Source: Actinoplanes sp. NBC_00393 (GTDB lineage Bacteria; Actinomycetota; Actinomycetes; Mycobacteriales; Micromonosporaceae). Taken from it: a DNA stretch of 64,000 nucleotides. The notes beneath the pieces are model-generated. The model had not been told where the DNA came from, searched no databases, and saw only the letters and a list, made by a program, of their open reading frames with translations. The number at the start of each line of letters is the position of its first letter. The stretch's first letter is position 1. Of this stretch, positions 8,909 to 17,859 are shown in pieces. The translations under genes and the position numbers were made by a program. The DNA is taken from positions 2,818,501 to 2,882,500 of the forward strand of contig NZ_CP107942.1 in the NCBI RefSeq assembly GCF_036053395.1, read 5' to 3'.

Positions 8909-8936
8909 GTTGCAACGTGGCATGCCACGTTGCAAC
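8909..8936. promoter_or_regulatory. Perfect 28-bp palindromic LacI operator
   Basis: Half-site GTTGCAACGTGGCA is followed exactly by its reverse complement. The site starts 21 bp from the lacI start and ends 9 bp before the dioxygenase ATG at 8946, so any promoter for either gene must overlap it. Unusually long perfect symmetry for a LacI-family site. Confidence 0.85.
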
Positions 8937-8945
8937 ATGGGGTGC

Positions 8946-9767
8946 ATGACGACTTCCCTCGATGCCCGCGAAGATGCCCGCAAAGCCATCTACACCGACG
9001 GCATCACCGCCCTGCGCGGCGCGTTCAGCGTCGACTGGGCCGACCGCATGCGCGCCGACATCGAGACCGCGTTCGCCGAGGCCAAGGACCGGCCGGGCGG
9101 CGCGGTCGGCCGCGGGCCGCACCGCTACTACGTGGAGATCCACCCCGAGCAGCTCAGCGGCTTCGTCGACCTGGTCACCCACCCGTGGGTGACGGCGGTC
9201 AGCGCCGCGGTGCTGGGGGAGGACTACAAGATCGTCGAGCTGGGCTTCGACATCCCGTTCGCCGGCGCGGTCAACCAGCCGTGGCACCGCGACTTCCCGA
9301 TGCCCGAGGTCACCCGCACCGAGGGCCGGCTCAACTCGCTCGCCTTCAACCTGACCGGCGTGGACACCACCGAGGACATGGGCCCGTTCGAGATCGCCCC
9401 GGGCACCCAGTTCGACGACGACCCGTCGTTCGGGCACGGCATGTTCCCGCGCAAGACGCAGTACGGCCGGTATGAGGAGCGCGCCGTCCGCAAATACCCG
9501 AAGCGCGGCGACATCTCCGCCCGCTCAGCGCTGACCATCCACCGCGGCACGCGCAACTACTCGCAGTTCTCCCGCCCGGTGCTGGTGCTCGGCGTGGACG
9601 CCGCCGACGCCACCAACAGCGACAAGCACGACCTGGCCGTCACCGAGAAGTTCTGGGCGACGCTGCCGGCCGAGGTGCGCGACCACCTGGACTGCCCGAT
9701 CGTCGAGAAGCTGACGCCGATCACCCAGAAGCACACCATCGAGGGCCTGGTCATGGGCGACGCGTAA
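8946..9767 (+). CDS. Phytanoyl-CoA dioxygenase (PhyH) family protein
   Basis: 273 residues from the ATG at 8946; an in-frame ATG at 8937 is possible but abuts the operator. The Fe(II)/2-oxoglutarate facial triad is visible: His114-x-Asp116 (WHRDF) and distal His199 (TIHRGT), with Arg210 as the likely 2-oxoglutarate anchor. Family members hydroxylate very diverse substrates, including lipids and secondary metabolites. Control by the adjacent LacI protein hints at a sugar-like or diffusible inducer. The 3' end overlaps the convergent EEP gene by 17 bp. Confidence 0.88.
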   Translation: MTTSLDAREDARKAIYTDGITALRGAFSVDWADRMRADIETAFAEAKDRPGGAVGRGPHRYYVEIHPEQLSGFVDLVTHPWVTAVSAAVLGEDYKIVELGFDIPFAGAVNQPWHRDFPMPEVTRTEGRLNSLAFNLTGVDTTEDMGPFEIAPGTQFDDDPSFGHGMFPRKTQYGRYEERAVRKYPKRGDISARSALTIHRGTRNYSQFSRPVLVLGVDAADATNSDKHDLAVTEKFWATLPAEVRDHLDCPIVEKLTPITQKHTIEGLVMGDA

Positions 9768-10752
9768 CGGGCAGCGTCAGCGCGGCGACGACCGCGCGAT
9801 GGTCGGCGTTGCGCACCGCGTGCACCGACACGTCACGCACCCCGATCCGCTCGTCGACCAGCACATGGTCGATCGTCACCGGCGGAATCAGATCCCCGTC
9901 GTAAGGCCCCCAGCTGGCGATCAGCCCCGCACCCACCGCGTCGGCCGCGTCCCGGTAACCGGTGCCGATCAGCGCCCGCAGCTTCGCGTGATCCAGCGTC
10001 GCGTTGAAGTCGCCGAGCAGGATCCGCGGCACGCCGTCCGGGTCGGCCGGCAGTTGCTCGCGCAGGTCGGCGCTCCAGCCGTTGAGCACGCTGGGATGCG
10101 CCGGCGCGAGCGGATGCACCGACTCCACGAACACCGGGGCAGCGCCGGGCGGCGCGATCGTCGCGTACGCCTGCCGGAACCCACCATCGTTGCGGCGTGA
10201 CCCCGCCTCGGTCAGCGGGTAGCGAGCATAGATCGCGGATCCGCTCGCCCCGTCCTCCGCCGCGAGCTGCTGATACGGCAGCAGCCCGGCGATCCCCGCA
10301 GCCCGCAGCGCCGCCTCGCCGTCCGCGGTGAACTCCTGCACCGCGAGCACGGCGACGTCCTCCTCCCGCACCAACCGCACGAGGTCCGCCGGATCAGCCG
10401 CCCCGAACCACATGTTCGCCGTCATCACCCGCACCGCCACACCGTCGGTCGGCCCCCGGTCGAGGTCCGGCACGGCACGCGGCAGCACGCACGCTGCCAG
10501 GCCGGCCACAGCGACGCCGGCAACCACGCTGGCCACCCACTGCCGCGCCGCCAGCGCCACCAATAGAGGGACCAAAGACCACACCGCGATGTACGGGGTG
10601 AAGGCCACAACCATCACCAGGACGCCCCGTTCGACGCCGAACACCCGTCCCACGCACCACACGAGTCCTGGCGCCGGCAACAACCAGAGCAGAACCCGTG
10701 GCGGCGCGATGATCATCATGGCGGGCACCGTAACCTGCCGCCGCCAGATCAC
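9751..10752 (-). CDS. Membrane-anchored endonuclease/exonuclease/phosphatase (EEP) family protein
   Basis: 333 residues. Three hydrophobic segments fill about residues 20-95, followed by an EEP domain about 107-330 with RVMTANMW, VQEF, LLGDFNATLDH and the terminal DHVLVD / NADHRAV metal and catalytic motifs. Actinobacterial relatives are extracellularly oriented phosphodiesterase-like proteins of unknown substrate. The GTG at 10752 overlaps the NUDIX stop as GTGA, supporting that start over the later ATG at 10719. Last gene of a coupled operon with DUF402 and NUDIX genes. Confidence 0.85.
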   Translation of the reverse strand: MIWRRQVTVPAMMIIAPPRVLLWLLPAPGLVWCVGRVFGVERGVLVMVVAFTPYIAVWSLVPLLVALAARQWVASVVAGVAVAGLAACVLPRAVPDLDRGPTDGVAVRVMTANMWFGAADPADLVRLVREEDVAVLAVQEFTADGEAALRAAGIAGLLPYQQLAAEDGASGSAIYARYPLTEAGSRRNDGGFRQAYATIAPPGAAPVFVESVHPLAPAHPSVLNGWSADLREQLPADPDGVPRILLGDFNATLDHAKLRALIGTGYRDAADAVGAGLIASWGPYDGDLIPPVTIDHVLVDERIGVRDVSVHAVRNADHRAVVAALTLPVTRRP

Positions 10753-11228
10753 AGGCTCAGCGGCACCGGGCGCCCGGGCACACCCCCGTCGATCAAGGCG
10801 GCCAGCGGCGTGGCCAGATCACGTGGCGAGAACAGGTCCGGCCCGCGATAACCGCGGATGTCACGAAGAGACCACCACCGCAGTTCGGTGATGTTCTCGG
10901 CGGCGAGCTCGTCGTCGGACAGGGAGCCGCGCGGCACGAATTCCGCGGCACGAACCAGGAAGTAATCATTGACCACGCCGTCGTGGCCCGGCACGCCGCC
11001 GAAGACCGCCTCCTGGTGCCACACGTGCGGCGGGCTGTCGACGGCGAGCCCGATCTCCTCCGCGAGCTCGCGGCGAAGGGCGGCCAGCGGCGTCTCGCCG
11101 TCCTCGACCCCTCCGCCGGGCGCCGCCCAGACGACGCGCCCCGGTAAATCGGGAAGGACATGACGGCACAGCAGGACCTCGTGCTGGTCCGTGAGGATGA
11201 TCGCGCGAACGGAATGGCGGAGCTTCAC
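10749..11228 (-). CDS. NUDIX hydrolase
   Basis: 159 residues from a GTG at 11226-11228 that overlaps the upstream DUF402 stop as GTGA. The full Nudix box (G-x5-E-x7-R-E-x2-E-E-x-G-L) runs from GGVEDGE to EEIGL. Preceding strands (RHSVRAIILTDQHEVLLCRH) and the PGRVVWAAPGG lead-in fit the fold. These enzymes hydrolyse nucleoside-diphosphate-linked compounds in the cytoplasm. Co-translation with a DUF402 (nucleotide phosphatase-like) protein suggests nucleotide housekeeping. Specific substrate unknown. Confidence 0.92.
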   Translation of the reverse strand: MKLRHSVRAIILTDQHEVLLCRHVLPDLPGRVVWAAPGGGVEDGETPLAALRRELAEEIGLAVDSPPHVWHQEAVFGGVPGHDGVVNDYFLVRAAEFVPRGSLSDDELAAENITELRWWSLRDIRGYRGPDLFSPRDLATPLAALIDGGVPGRPVPLSL

Positions 11229-11737
11229 CGGTCCAGGTGCTCCCACTGCGGGGTGACCACGAGGCCGGCCAGCGCGGCGATGGCGCGGGGCGGGAAGTCG
11301 GGCCAGCAGTCGCGCCGGGTGTCGTGCCGGCGGTTCAGGTGCCGATCGAGAAACAGCTGCGTACGGCGCAGCCCGTCCACGCCGGTGGCGGCGTCCAGGT
11401 CGCCGGCGGCGATCGCGTCGGCGTACTCGTCGAGGTCGAGCACCCGGTACGGATGGTCGGGCGGCCCGACGATCACGTCGATCCAATGGTCGTCGACGTG
11501 CACGGTGTGCCCCTCGTCGACGACTCGTACCAGGTCGCAGTACCACCAGCCGCGCTGGTGCTCCGGGAAGACGACCGGCTGGTTGATCTGGAACCCGGTG
11601 TCGAGCAGCACGAAACTGCGCTGCTCGCGCTCGGCGCCCTGCCAGGTGAAGCCCCAGTCGTAGACGACCGCGTCGCCGTCGCGGTAGCCGCGTGCGCGCA
11701 CGGCGCCGTCGCGGATGACGGTCACGGGGGAGGGCAT
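11225..11737 (-). CDS. DUF402 domain protein (FomD/nucleotide-phosphatase-like)
   Basis: 170 residues from the ATG at 11735-11737. The conserved DUF402 core is visible: the tryptophan/acid-rich YDWGFTWQG, the W-W-Y-C-D-L-V segment, DDHWIDVIV, and the D-E-Y/D-x-L region near the C-terminus. Characterised members hydrolyse nucleoside di- or triphosphates or CMP-linked intermediates with divalent metal. Its stop overlaps the GTG of the NUDIX gene, so the two are translationally coupled. An extended start at 11791 is possible but would overlap the upstream gene. Confidence 0.8.
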   Translation of the reverse strand: MPSPVTVIRDGAVRARGYRDGDAVVYDWGFTWQGAEREQRSFVLLDTGFQINQPVVFPEHQRGWWYCDLVRVVDEGHTVHVDDHWIDVIVGPPDHPYRVLDLDEYADAIAAGDLDAATGVDGLRRTQLFLDRHLNRRHDTRRDCWPDFPPRAIAALAGLVVTPQWEHLDR

Positions 11738-11762
11738 CCGCCGATCATGCCATCCGGCCGGG

Positions 11763-13043
11763 TCACGCGGCGGCCCGCAGCCACAGGTCACGGTTGCCGG
11801 CGATCAGCACCCGGCCGTCGTGCAGGGTGGTGACCGCCTGCGGCGGGGAGTCGCTGCAGCCCAGCTCGCCGCGCTGCCACCCGCCCGTCCCGTCGCCGAG
11901 CCACACGACACCGCAGTAGTCGTCGCGGCGGCCCTCCACGTACGGCCGGGAGTCGTCGACGGCCCCGACCACGACCACGGTCCCGCTGCGGTCGACCGTG
12001 ACGTCGGCGACCCGGCCGGCGCCCATCCCGGCGGTCGGGACCGGCTTCCAGGTGACGCCGTCCGCGCTGCTCAACACGTACGGAATGTCCTGCTCTCCAG
12101 TCTCGGTCCGGTCCACTGCGCCGAACGCCAACCACCGCTCGCCGGCGCGCACGAGCCGGGTCAGCACCAGCTGCGGCGGCAGACCGTCGACGCTCGACAC
12201 CGTCCATCTGCGGCCGCCGTCGACGGAGCGCCACACACCGACCGTGCCCCACCCGTACCCGATGGCCACCACGGTGTCGCCCTCGGCGGCCATCACCGCC
12301 AGCAGTTGCCGGCTGCCGGGCGCCGGGCCGTCGGCGGCCGGCAGATCGACCCGGCGCAGCGACTTCCTGCCGTCGGCGGAGACCAGGACCGCCGGAGGCG
12401 GGCCGGCCGACGTGGTCAGGTCGGCGTTGACGACGATGCGACCGCTGCGGGTCCGGACCAGGCCCCGGACCAGGCTGCGCGTACCGTTGCCCTCGAACCC
12501 GGCGGTGGACAGGTCGGCCCGGGCCAGCTGCTCGCGCTGCCCGTCGCGGTAACGAGTCAGACCGTCGCTCGCGGCGGCCAGGATGCTGCCCTCCGGTGTC
12601 ACGAGCGCCGCGTCGGCGTTGATCCCGCCGCCCGGCCAGCCGTTGACCTGATCCGGCGGACCGTCACCGTTTCCCTGCCTGCCGTCCGGTGCCGGATCCA
12701 GTTGCAGCCGGTCGCAGGCCTGCGGCCCGGTCCAGTTCGCGGTCACCGCACGATGGCCGTTCAGGTAGTCGCCGAGCGCGAGCACGCAGTCCGCCGCCGG
12801 CAGCATGGCCCGCAGTCCGTCGCCCGGCGGCACCCAGTCCGAGGCGGACGGCCAGTCCACCGCGTCGGCGTGGCGCACGAAGCCCAGATCGGTGGCCGGC
12901 ACCGTGCCGAGTCCGTTGCGGCCTTTCGTGTCGGCGGTCCAGCCGCCCGGCCCGGACTCCGCGACGGGCCGGTGACACGCGGCAGGGAGAAGCAGGATCG
13001 TCACGGCGATCAGGCGCAGCAGTCGGGACACGAAGGAGATCAT
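11763..13043 (-). CDS. Predicted lipoprotein with beta-propeller-like repeats
   Basis: 426 residues. N-terminal hydrophobic segment ends in the lipobox LLLPAAC at about 17-23. The body has repeated W-R-S-x-D-G-G-x-x-W / SSADGVTW motifs (BNR/Asp-box type), as in sialidase-like propellers, but no sialidase catalytic Arg triad is evident. Probably displayed on the outer face of the membrane. It precedes DUF402-NUDIX-EEP on the same strand by 25 bp and may be the first gene of that operon. Function unknown. Confidence 0.75.
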   Translation of the reverse strand: MISFVSRLLRLIAVTILLLPAACHRPVAESGPGGWTADTKGRNGLGTVPATDLGFVRHADAVDWPSASDWVPPGDGLRAMLPAADCVLALGDYLNGHRAVTANWTGPQACDRLQLDPAPDGRQGNGDGPPDQVNGWPGGGINADAALVTPEGSILAAASDGLTRYRDGQREQLARADLSTAGFEGNGTRSLVRGLVRTRSGRIVVNADLTTSAGPPPAVLVSADGRKSLRRVDLPAADGPAPGSRQLLAVMAAEGDTVVAIGYGWGTVGVWRSVDGGRRWTVSSVDGLPPQLVLTRLVRAGERWLAFGAVDRTETGEQDIPYVLSSADGVTWKPVPTAGMGAGRVADVTVDRSGTVVVVGAVDDSRPYVEGRRDDYCGVVWLGDGTGGWQRGELGCSDSPPQAVTTLHDGRVLIAGNRDLWLRAAA

Positions 13044-13168
13044 GCCGGAGGTGTCGTGGTTCCATCACATGCCTGCCGCCGCCGCGGATCCGGTCCTACC
13101 GTGCCGATAGTGGCACCGGCGCGCCGCCTCCACCGGCATCGAATTCGTCTGACGGTAAGAGGCTCACC

Positions 13169-14710
13169 ATGTGCGATGAAAGCGGTCAGAAGCACGAGCA
13201 CGAGCTGTACCCACCACTCCCTCCCCGGATCGAGGAGGTGGCACGCCGGCTCGCGGAAATGGCAGTCACCGAGGACAACTACGCGACGATCCTGGAAACG
13301 ATCTGCGGCGCGACCGACGACTCCCAGCCGGTCGAGCAGTACGACGGCACGCTCGGCGTGACCGTCCCGTTCGTCAGCGCCCACCAGGGCGCCGTCGGCC
13401 AGCTGCAGTGGAACGACGACCTGGCCCTGAAATACGTCGACGCCGGCAACGTGTCCGGCGTGCGCTGGTGCTCCGGCACCCTGATCACTGAGAACCTGTT
13501 CCTCACCGCCGGCCACTGCCTCGACAGTGTCCCGCGCAGCCCGAACAGCTGGCAGCTCCCGCTGGTCAACGGCACCAACACGGTGATCCCGTCCAGCGAG
13601 ATCGTCACCAACATGCACGTCAACTTCAACTACCAGCTCGACGCGAACGGCACCCCGCGGCCCGAACAGCGGGTCGCCATCGCTGAGCTCGTCGAGCACC
13701 GGCTCGGCCAGCTCGACTTCGCCGTCATCCGGCTGGTCGGCGCGCCCGCGCAGCAGTTCGGCAGCACCGCAGTGGCCGACGAGGACTCCCAGCTGCAGGA
13801 CATGGTCTGCATCATCGGCCACCCCGCCGGCCAGCGGAAACGCATCGAGGCGGGCCCGGTCACCGGCCTGGTCAACACCCAGATCCGGTACAACGACATC
13901 GACACGCTCGGCGGGAACTCCGGGTCGGCGATCCTGTCGCCGACCGGTGAGGTCGTCGGCGTGCACACCAACGGTGGCTGCACCACCGGGGGCGGGTTCA
14001 ACTTCGGCGTACGCATCAGCAGCATCATCAACGCCTCCCCGACGATCCGGGACCTGGCGACCCGCGCCACCGAGAAGGAACGCGACTGGATCACCGCGCT
14101 ATACGCCGACCTGCTCGCCCGCCAGCCCGACCAGCAGGGCCTCGACTTCTGGGTCGCCCAGCGCCAGTCCGGGGCGAGTATCCGCGACGTCGTGCAGGGT
14201 TTCCTGCGCTCGTCGGAGTACTGCACGATCGCCGCCTCCCGCATCTATGTGGAGATCCTCGACCGCCAGCCCGACGACCCGGGCCTGAAACACTGGACCG
14301 ACCAGTTCGGCCGCGGCGTACCCCGGCACGACATCCTGGTCGGCTTCCTGGACAGCCCCGAGTACCGCAACAACCACCCGGTTCCCGACCACTTCGTGGA
14401 ATCCCTGTACGGCAAACTCCTCGGCCGCGTCTCCGACCCGGCCGGCCGCCAGCACTGGATCAACGTCCTCAACAGTGGCACCAGCACCGCCGACGTGATC
14501 CGTTCGTTCCTGTTCTCCCCGGAGTACTGCACGCAGCGCATCACCGAGCTGTACGCCTTCCTGCTGGGCCGCGTCCCGGACGCGAACGGCCTCGCCCACT
14601 GGGTGGCCGTCATGACCAGCGGCACCCCGTTCCAAGAGATCCAGCACGGCTTCCTGGAATCCCCGGAATACCGGGCGCGCGCCCTGACCAGATTCGCCAA
14701 CCCGGCCTGA
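13169..14710 (+). CDS. Trypsin-like serine protease fused to four DUF4214 repeats
   Basis: 513 residues from the ATG at 13169, preceded by AAGAGG 6 bases upstream. Residues about 65-290 form a chymotrypsin-fold protease of the V8/glutamyl-endopeptidase type with His116 (TAGHC), Asp183 (QLDFAV) and Ser251 (GGNSGSA). Residues 305-510 contain four DUF4214 repeats, each with the pattern L-Y-x2-L-L-x-R-x-P-D-x2-G-x2-W and ending F-L-x-S-x-E-Y. No signal peptide, lipobox or membrane segment is visible at the N-terminus, which instead begins acidic and His-rich. DUF4214 is often found in large secreted or adhesive proteins, so the export route is an open question. Divergent from the propeller lipoprotein. 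Confidence 0.85.
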   Translation: MCDESGQKHEHELYPPLPPRIEEVARRLAEMAVTEDNYATILETICGATDDSQPVEQYDGTLGVTVPFVSAHQGAVGQLQWNDDLALKYVDAGNVSGVRWCSGTLITENLFLTAGHCLDSVPRSPNSWQLPLVNGTNTVIPSSEIVTNMHVNFNYQLDANGTPRPEQRVAIAELVEHRLGQLDFAVIRLVGAPAQQFGSTAVADEDSQLQDMVCIIGHPAGQRKRIEAGPVTGLVNTQIRYNDIDTLGGNSGSAILSPTGEVVGVHTNGGCTTGGGFNFGVRISSIINASPTIRDLATRATEKERDWITALYADLLARQPDQQGLDFWVAQRQSGASIRDVVQGFLRSSEYCTIAASRIYVEILDRQPDDPGLKHWTDQFGRGVPRHDILVGFLDSPEYRNNHPVPDHFVESLYGKLLGRVSDPAGRQHWINVLNSGTSTADVIRSFLFSPEYCTQRITELYAFLLGRVPDANGLAHWVAVMTSGTPFQEIQHGFLESPEYRARALTRFANPA

Positions 14711-14971
14711 GCCGCTGGCCCAGCACCGCAGAGACCGCCGGTGGATCAGGCAACCTCACCGGCGGCTCCGCGGAATCCCCGCCTGAAGAAACGCTTGCAG
14801 CGTCGCCGCCAGCGAGTCCCCTTGCTCGACCCGACCGGCGGAGTCCTCTGGCGGTGGTCGTGAGCGCGCCGGCGTATCGCGACTACGCCGACAGCCCCAT
14901 CGGCCCCCAGGCCGCCCTGCGGGCTGCCGGGCATCGCAACCTCGCTCCAGAGAGCATCCGGCTGCGGCCGT

Positions 14972-15919
14972 CTAGGGACGGTCGAAGGTGGAGAGGGCGG
15001 TGAACCTGGCGTCCAGGTCATCGACCCACTCTGCCGGGGTGCGGTGGTCCGGCAAGGGGACTCCGGCCTCGGCCCGCCACAGGGCGTCGCCCAGGACGGT
15101 GCGCAAGTGCCAGGCCATGATCCGGTCGATGTCCAGCTTCGTGCCGGACAGCTGTTCGTATTGGGTTAGCGTCGCGGTGAACAGGGGGATGCCGCAGTCG
15201 CCGGGCAGGCATCGCAGGTCGAACTCGGGTTCGCCGGTGCCGGCGGTTTCCAGGTCTATGACGAGGCGCAGCCGCAGGGAGTCGCGGTCCCAGAGGTGGT
15301 TGTCGCCGTGGAAGTCGCCGTGCACCAGGACGGTCCGGGCCGGGGCCGCGAGGATGTCGTCGGTCCAGTCGCACCACGACAGCACCCGATCCCGCTGGCC
15401 GGGTCTGATCAGGGGGCCGAGCCGGGCGCGCAGGGTGTCCGTCGTGGCGTGCGCCGCCGGTTCGGGTAACGGGCCGATCGCCTCGGACACCGACTTCAGC
15501 ACGGCGGGGTTGTGCAGGACGGCAAGGACGGTGGCCAGGTCACGCGCCACCTCAGGGTCGGCCGGGGTGATCAGGTGCCGGACGCCGAAGAACGGTGACG
15601 CCGGCGTCCGGCGGGTCACCAGCATCGCTGGTGAGTCGGACGCGGCCACCACCTCGGGCAGCGGCAGGCCCGGTGCGGACGTACGTAGCGCGTTCAGCAC
15701 CCGCACCTGATGGCGGATCCGCTGCGCGGGCGGCTCGGCCCAGGCGAACTTCACCACGAACCGGTCGTCGACCACCGCGCTCGCTGTGCACCACTGCGGA
15801 TCGTCGCTCGCCTCCAGCCCCCGGGTGACGATCGCGCCGTCAGCGAGTTTCGGGGCCACCACGCGCAGGCCGGCCCGCAGCGCGTCCACCGTGGGCTCGT
15901 CCAACCAGGTCAAGGTCAC
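14972..15919 (-). CDS. Aminoglycoside phosphotransferase family protein
   Basis: 315 residues with the APH-fold catalytic loop VHGDFHGDNHLWD and the metal-binding IDLETAGTGEPEFDLR. N-terminal lobe has FVVKFAW as the likely ATP-contacting strand. The large family covers homoserine, choline, fructosamine and antibiotic kinases; nothing narrows the substrate. Divergent from a serine hydrolase 41 bp away. The preceding 260 bp (14711-14971) contain no convincing gene. Confidence 0.82.
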   Translation of the reverse strand: MTLTWLDEPTVDALRAGLRVVAPKLADGAIVTRGLEASDDPQWCTASAVVDDRFVVKFAWAEPPAQRIRHQVRVLNALRTSAPGLPLPEVVAASDSPAMLVTRRTPASPFFGVRHLITPADPEVARDLATVLAVLHNPAVLKSVSEAIGPLPEPAAHATTDTLRARLGPLIRPGQRDRVLSWCDWTDDILAAPARTVLVHGDFHGDNHLWDRDSLRLRLVIDLETAGTGEPEFDLRCLPGDCGIPLFTATLTQYEQLSGTKLDIDRIMAWHLRTVLGDALWRAEAGVPLPDHRTPAEWVDDLDARFTALSTFDRP

Positions 15920-15960
15920 GCAACCAGCATGACCGGGGCCGGGCAGTTACGGTCATCGGC

Positions 15961-17313
15961 ATGACGGTGGGAGGGCAGCTTCAAGGGTGGATCGATCAGG
16001 CGGCCGAGCGGCATCGGGTGCCGGGGGCTGCGGTGGCCGTCGGCGTCGGCGAGGAGCTCTTCGAGGCGGCCACCGGGGTGGTCAACCGGAACACCGGGGT
16101 GGAGGCCACGACCGACAGCCTGTTCCAGATCGGGTCGGTCACCAAGGTGTGGACGGCGTCGCTGGTCATGCAGCTTGTCGACGAGGGGCTCGTCGGGTTG
16201 GACGAGCCGGTTCGCACCTACCTGCCGACGTTCGGTGTGCGGGATGCGGGGGCGTCCGGGGCGGTCACCGTGCGGCAGCTGCTGTCGCACACGGGCGGGT
16301 TCGAAGGGGACCTGTTCGAGGACACCGGCCGCGGTGACGACGCCGTGCTCAAGCTGATCGACTACATGCGGGGCAACGCCGGCCAGGTGCACGCGCCGGG
16401 GGAGATGTTCTCGTACTGCAACAGCGGGTACTGCGCGCTCGGCGCCCTCGTCGCGCGGCTGCGCGGCGGGACCTGGGAGGCGGCGATGCGGGAACGCCTG
16501 ATCGAGCCGATCGGGGCGAAGCACATGGCACTGTACGCCGAAGAGGCGCTGATGTTCCGCGCCGCGGTCGGACATGTCGGGGAATCGCAGCGGGTGTCGC
16601 CGCGGTGGCAGTTGCCGCAGTCGAACGCGCCGGCCGGGTCCACGCCGAGCGGGGCGCCCCGGGACCTGGTGCGGTTCGGGCGGATGCTGCTCGCGGACGG
16701 GGTGGCGGAGGACGGCACCCGGGTGCTGCCGCCCGGAACCTTCGCCGAGATGCGCCGGCCCCAGGTCACCCTGCCTGATCTCGGAGCGCGTCACCCGTAC
16801 GCATGGGGCCTGGGTCTGATGCTCTTCCATTGGGACGGCGTCCCGGTGGTGGGCCACGACGGAAGCACGACCGGACAGCGCACGGCCTGGCGGATCGTGC
16901 CGGATCGTGGCGTGGTGCTGGCCGTCTTGACCAACGGCGGGGACGCGCAGCCCTTCATCGACGAGATGCTGGCTGAGATCCTCGCCGCGACCGCCGGGAT
17001 CCGCGTGCCGGCACGGCTGCTGCCGCCGGATACGCCGGTGCCTTTCAGCGGTGACACGGTTGCCGGTCGCTTCGAGGGGCCGATGGCCCTCTTCGAGGTG
17101 ACGGCCGATGCGGACGGAATAGCCCTCACCACCACCCCGAAAGGCCTGGCGGTGGAGTTCGAGGACGGGCCGAGCACAGCCCGGTACGTCCACGCCGGCG
17201 ACAACCGTTTCGTTGGGACCGAGCGCGAGGAAGGACTGTATCCGCTGATCGCGTTCCTGCGGGACGGCCGCTATCTGTACAACATGCGAGCCAATCCGCG
17301 AACGCCGCGTTGA
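15961..17313 (+). CDS. Serine hydrolase of the beta-lactamase/DD-peptidase (class C-like) family
   Basis: 450 residues with the acyl-serine motif Ser59-x-x-Lys62 (SVTK), the second motif Tyr152-Cys-Asn154 (YCN), and a C-terminal HDG replacing KTG (VGHDGSTTGQ). A second, beta-rich domain follows from about 350. No signal peptide is apparent, so it is probably a cytosolic esterase/peptidase rather than an antibiotic-resistance lactamase. The stop is 3 bp from the convergent histidine phosphatase stop. Confidence 0.85.
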   Translation: MTVGGQLQGWIDQAAERHRVPGAAVAVGVGEELFEAATGVVNRNTGVEATTDSLFQIGSVTKVWTASLVMQLVDEGLVGLDEPVRTYLPTFGVRDAGASGAVTVRQLLSHTGGFEGDLFEDTGRGDDAVLKLIDYMRGNAGQVHAPGEMFSYCNSGYCALGALVARLRGGTWEAAMRERLIEPIGAKHMALYAEEALMFRAAVGHVGESQRVSPRWQLPQSNAPAGSTPSGAPRDLVRFGRMLLADGVAEDGTRVLPPGTFAEMRRPQVTLPDLGARHPYAWGLGLMLFHWDGVPVVGHDGSTTGQRTAWRIVPDRGVVLAVLTNGGDAQPFIDEMLAEILAATAGIRVPARLLPPDTPVPFSGDTVAGRFEGPMALFEVTADADGIALTTTPKGLAVEFEDGPSTARYVHAGDNRFVGTEREEGLYPLIAFLRDGRYLYNMRANPRTPR

Positions 17314-17316
17314 TGG

Positions 17317-17859
17317 TCAGCGCAGGCGATACTCCCAGCCCTCGGCCTTCCAAAGGAAGTCCGCCGCGACCAGATCGTGAACGGTTCGACCGGTGGTCGC
17401 CTGTTCGAGGGCTCGGTACGTCGCGCGGTGGCCGATCACCATGACGCGCTGCCCGGCCCACCTGGTCGGCAGATCGGCGAGGAACCGCGTCACCCGGGAG
17501 ATCGCCTCGGTGTGGCTCTCGCCGCCGGGATAGGGACGATCGCAGTAGTCGAGCCGGTCGCTGCTGATCTCGGCGGCGGGGGAGCCGTTGCGGGTGCCGA
17601 AGTCGCATTCGCGCAGCCGCCAGTCGTACAGAATCGGGATCCCGGTCTGGCCGAAGGCGATCTCCGCCGTCTGCGCGGCACGCCGCAGGTCGGAGCTGAA
17701 CACCGCGGTAATACCGTCGCCGCGTCGCCGCCGCCCCATGGCGGCGGCGTTGGCCCGCCCCTGCTCGCTGAGGCGCCCCGGCAGCCATCCGGTGGCGATG
17801 CCGCGCTCGTTGTCCTCGCTCAGCGCATGGGTCTCGAACACCACCTCGATCGGCGTCAT
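17317..17859 (-). CDS. Histidine phosphatase family protein
   Basis: 180 residues from the ATG at 17857-17859. The phosphoglycerate-mutase-like fold is indicated by the N-terminal VVFETHALSEDN, TGWLPGRLSEQG, SSDLRRAAQTAE, and the second catalytic histidine in VMVIGHRATYRAL. The usual RHG triplet is THA here; the histidine is kept but the arginine is missing, which also occurs in some actinobacterial members. It would hydrolyse phosphate monoesters in the cytosol. Substrate unknown. Confidence 0.85.
   Translation of the reverse strand: MTPIEVVFETHALSEDNERGIATGWLPGRLSEQGRANAAAMGRRRRGDGITAVFSSDLRRAAQTAEIAFGQTGIPILYDWRLRECDFGTRNGSPAAEISSDRLDYCDRPYPGGESHTEAISRVTRFLADLPTRWAGQRVMVIGHRATYRALEQATTGRTVHDLVAADFLWKAEGWEYRLR

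Noticed and set aside
12689..13168. Longer N-terminus for the DUF4214 protease
   Set aside because: The upstream open frame is Arg/Ser/Pro-rich, antisense to the lipoprotein gene, and the ATG at 13169 has a good ribosome site.
14711..14971. Small gene between the protease and the phosphotransferase
   Set aside because: Open frames there are composition-driven shadows without a ribosome site or recognisable pattern.
15961..17313. Antibiotic-resistance beta-lactamase
   Set aside because: No signal peptide, and HDG replaces the KTG motif; a general serine hydrolase is more likely.
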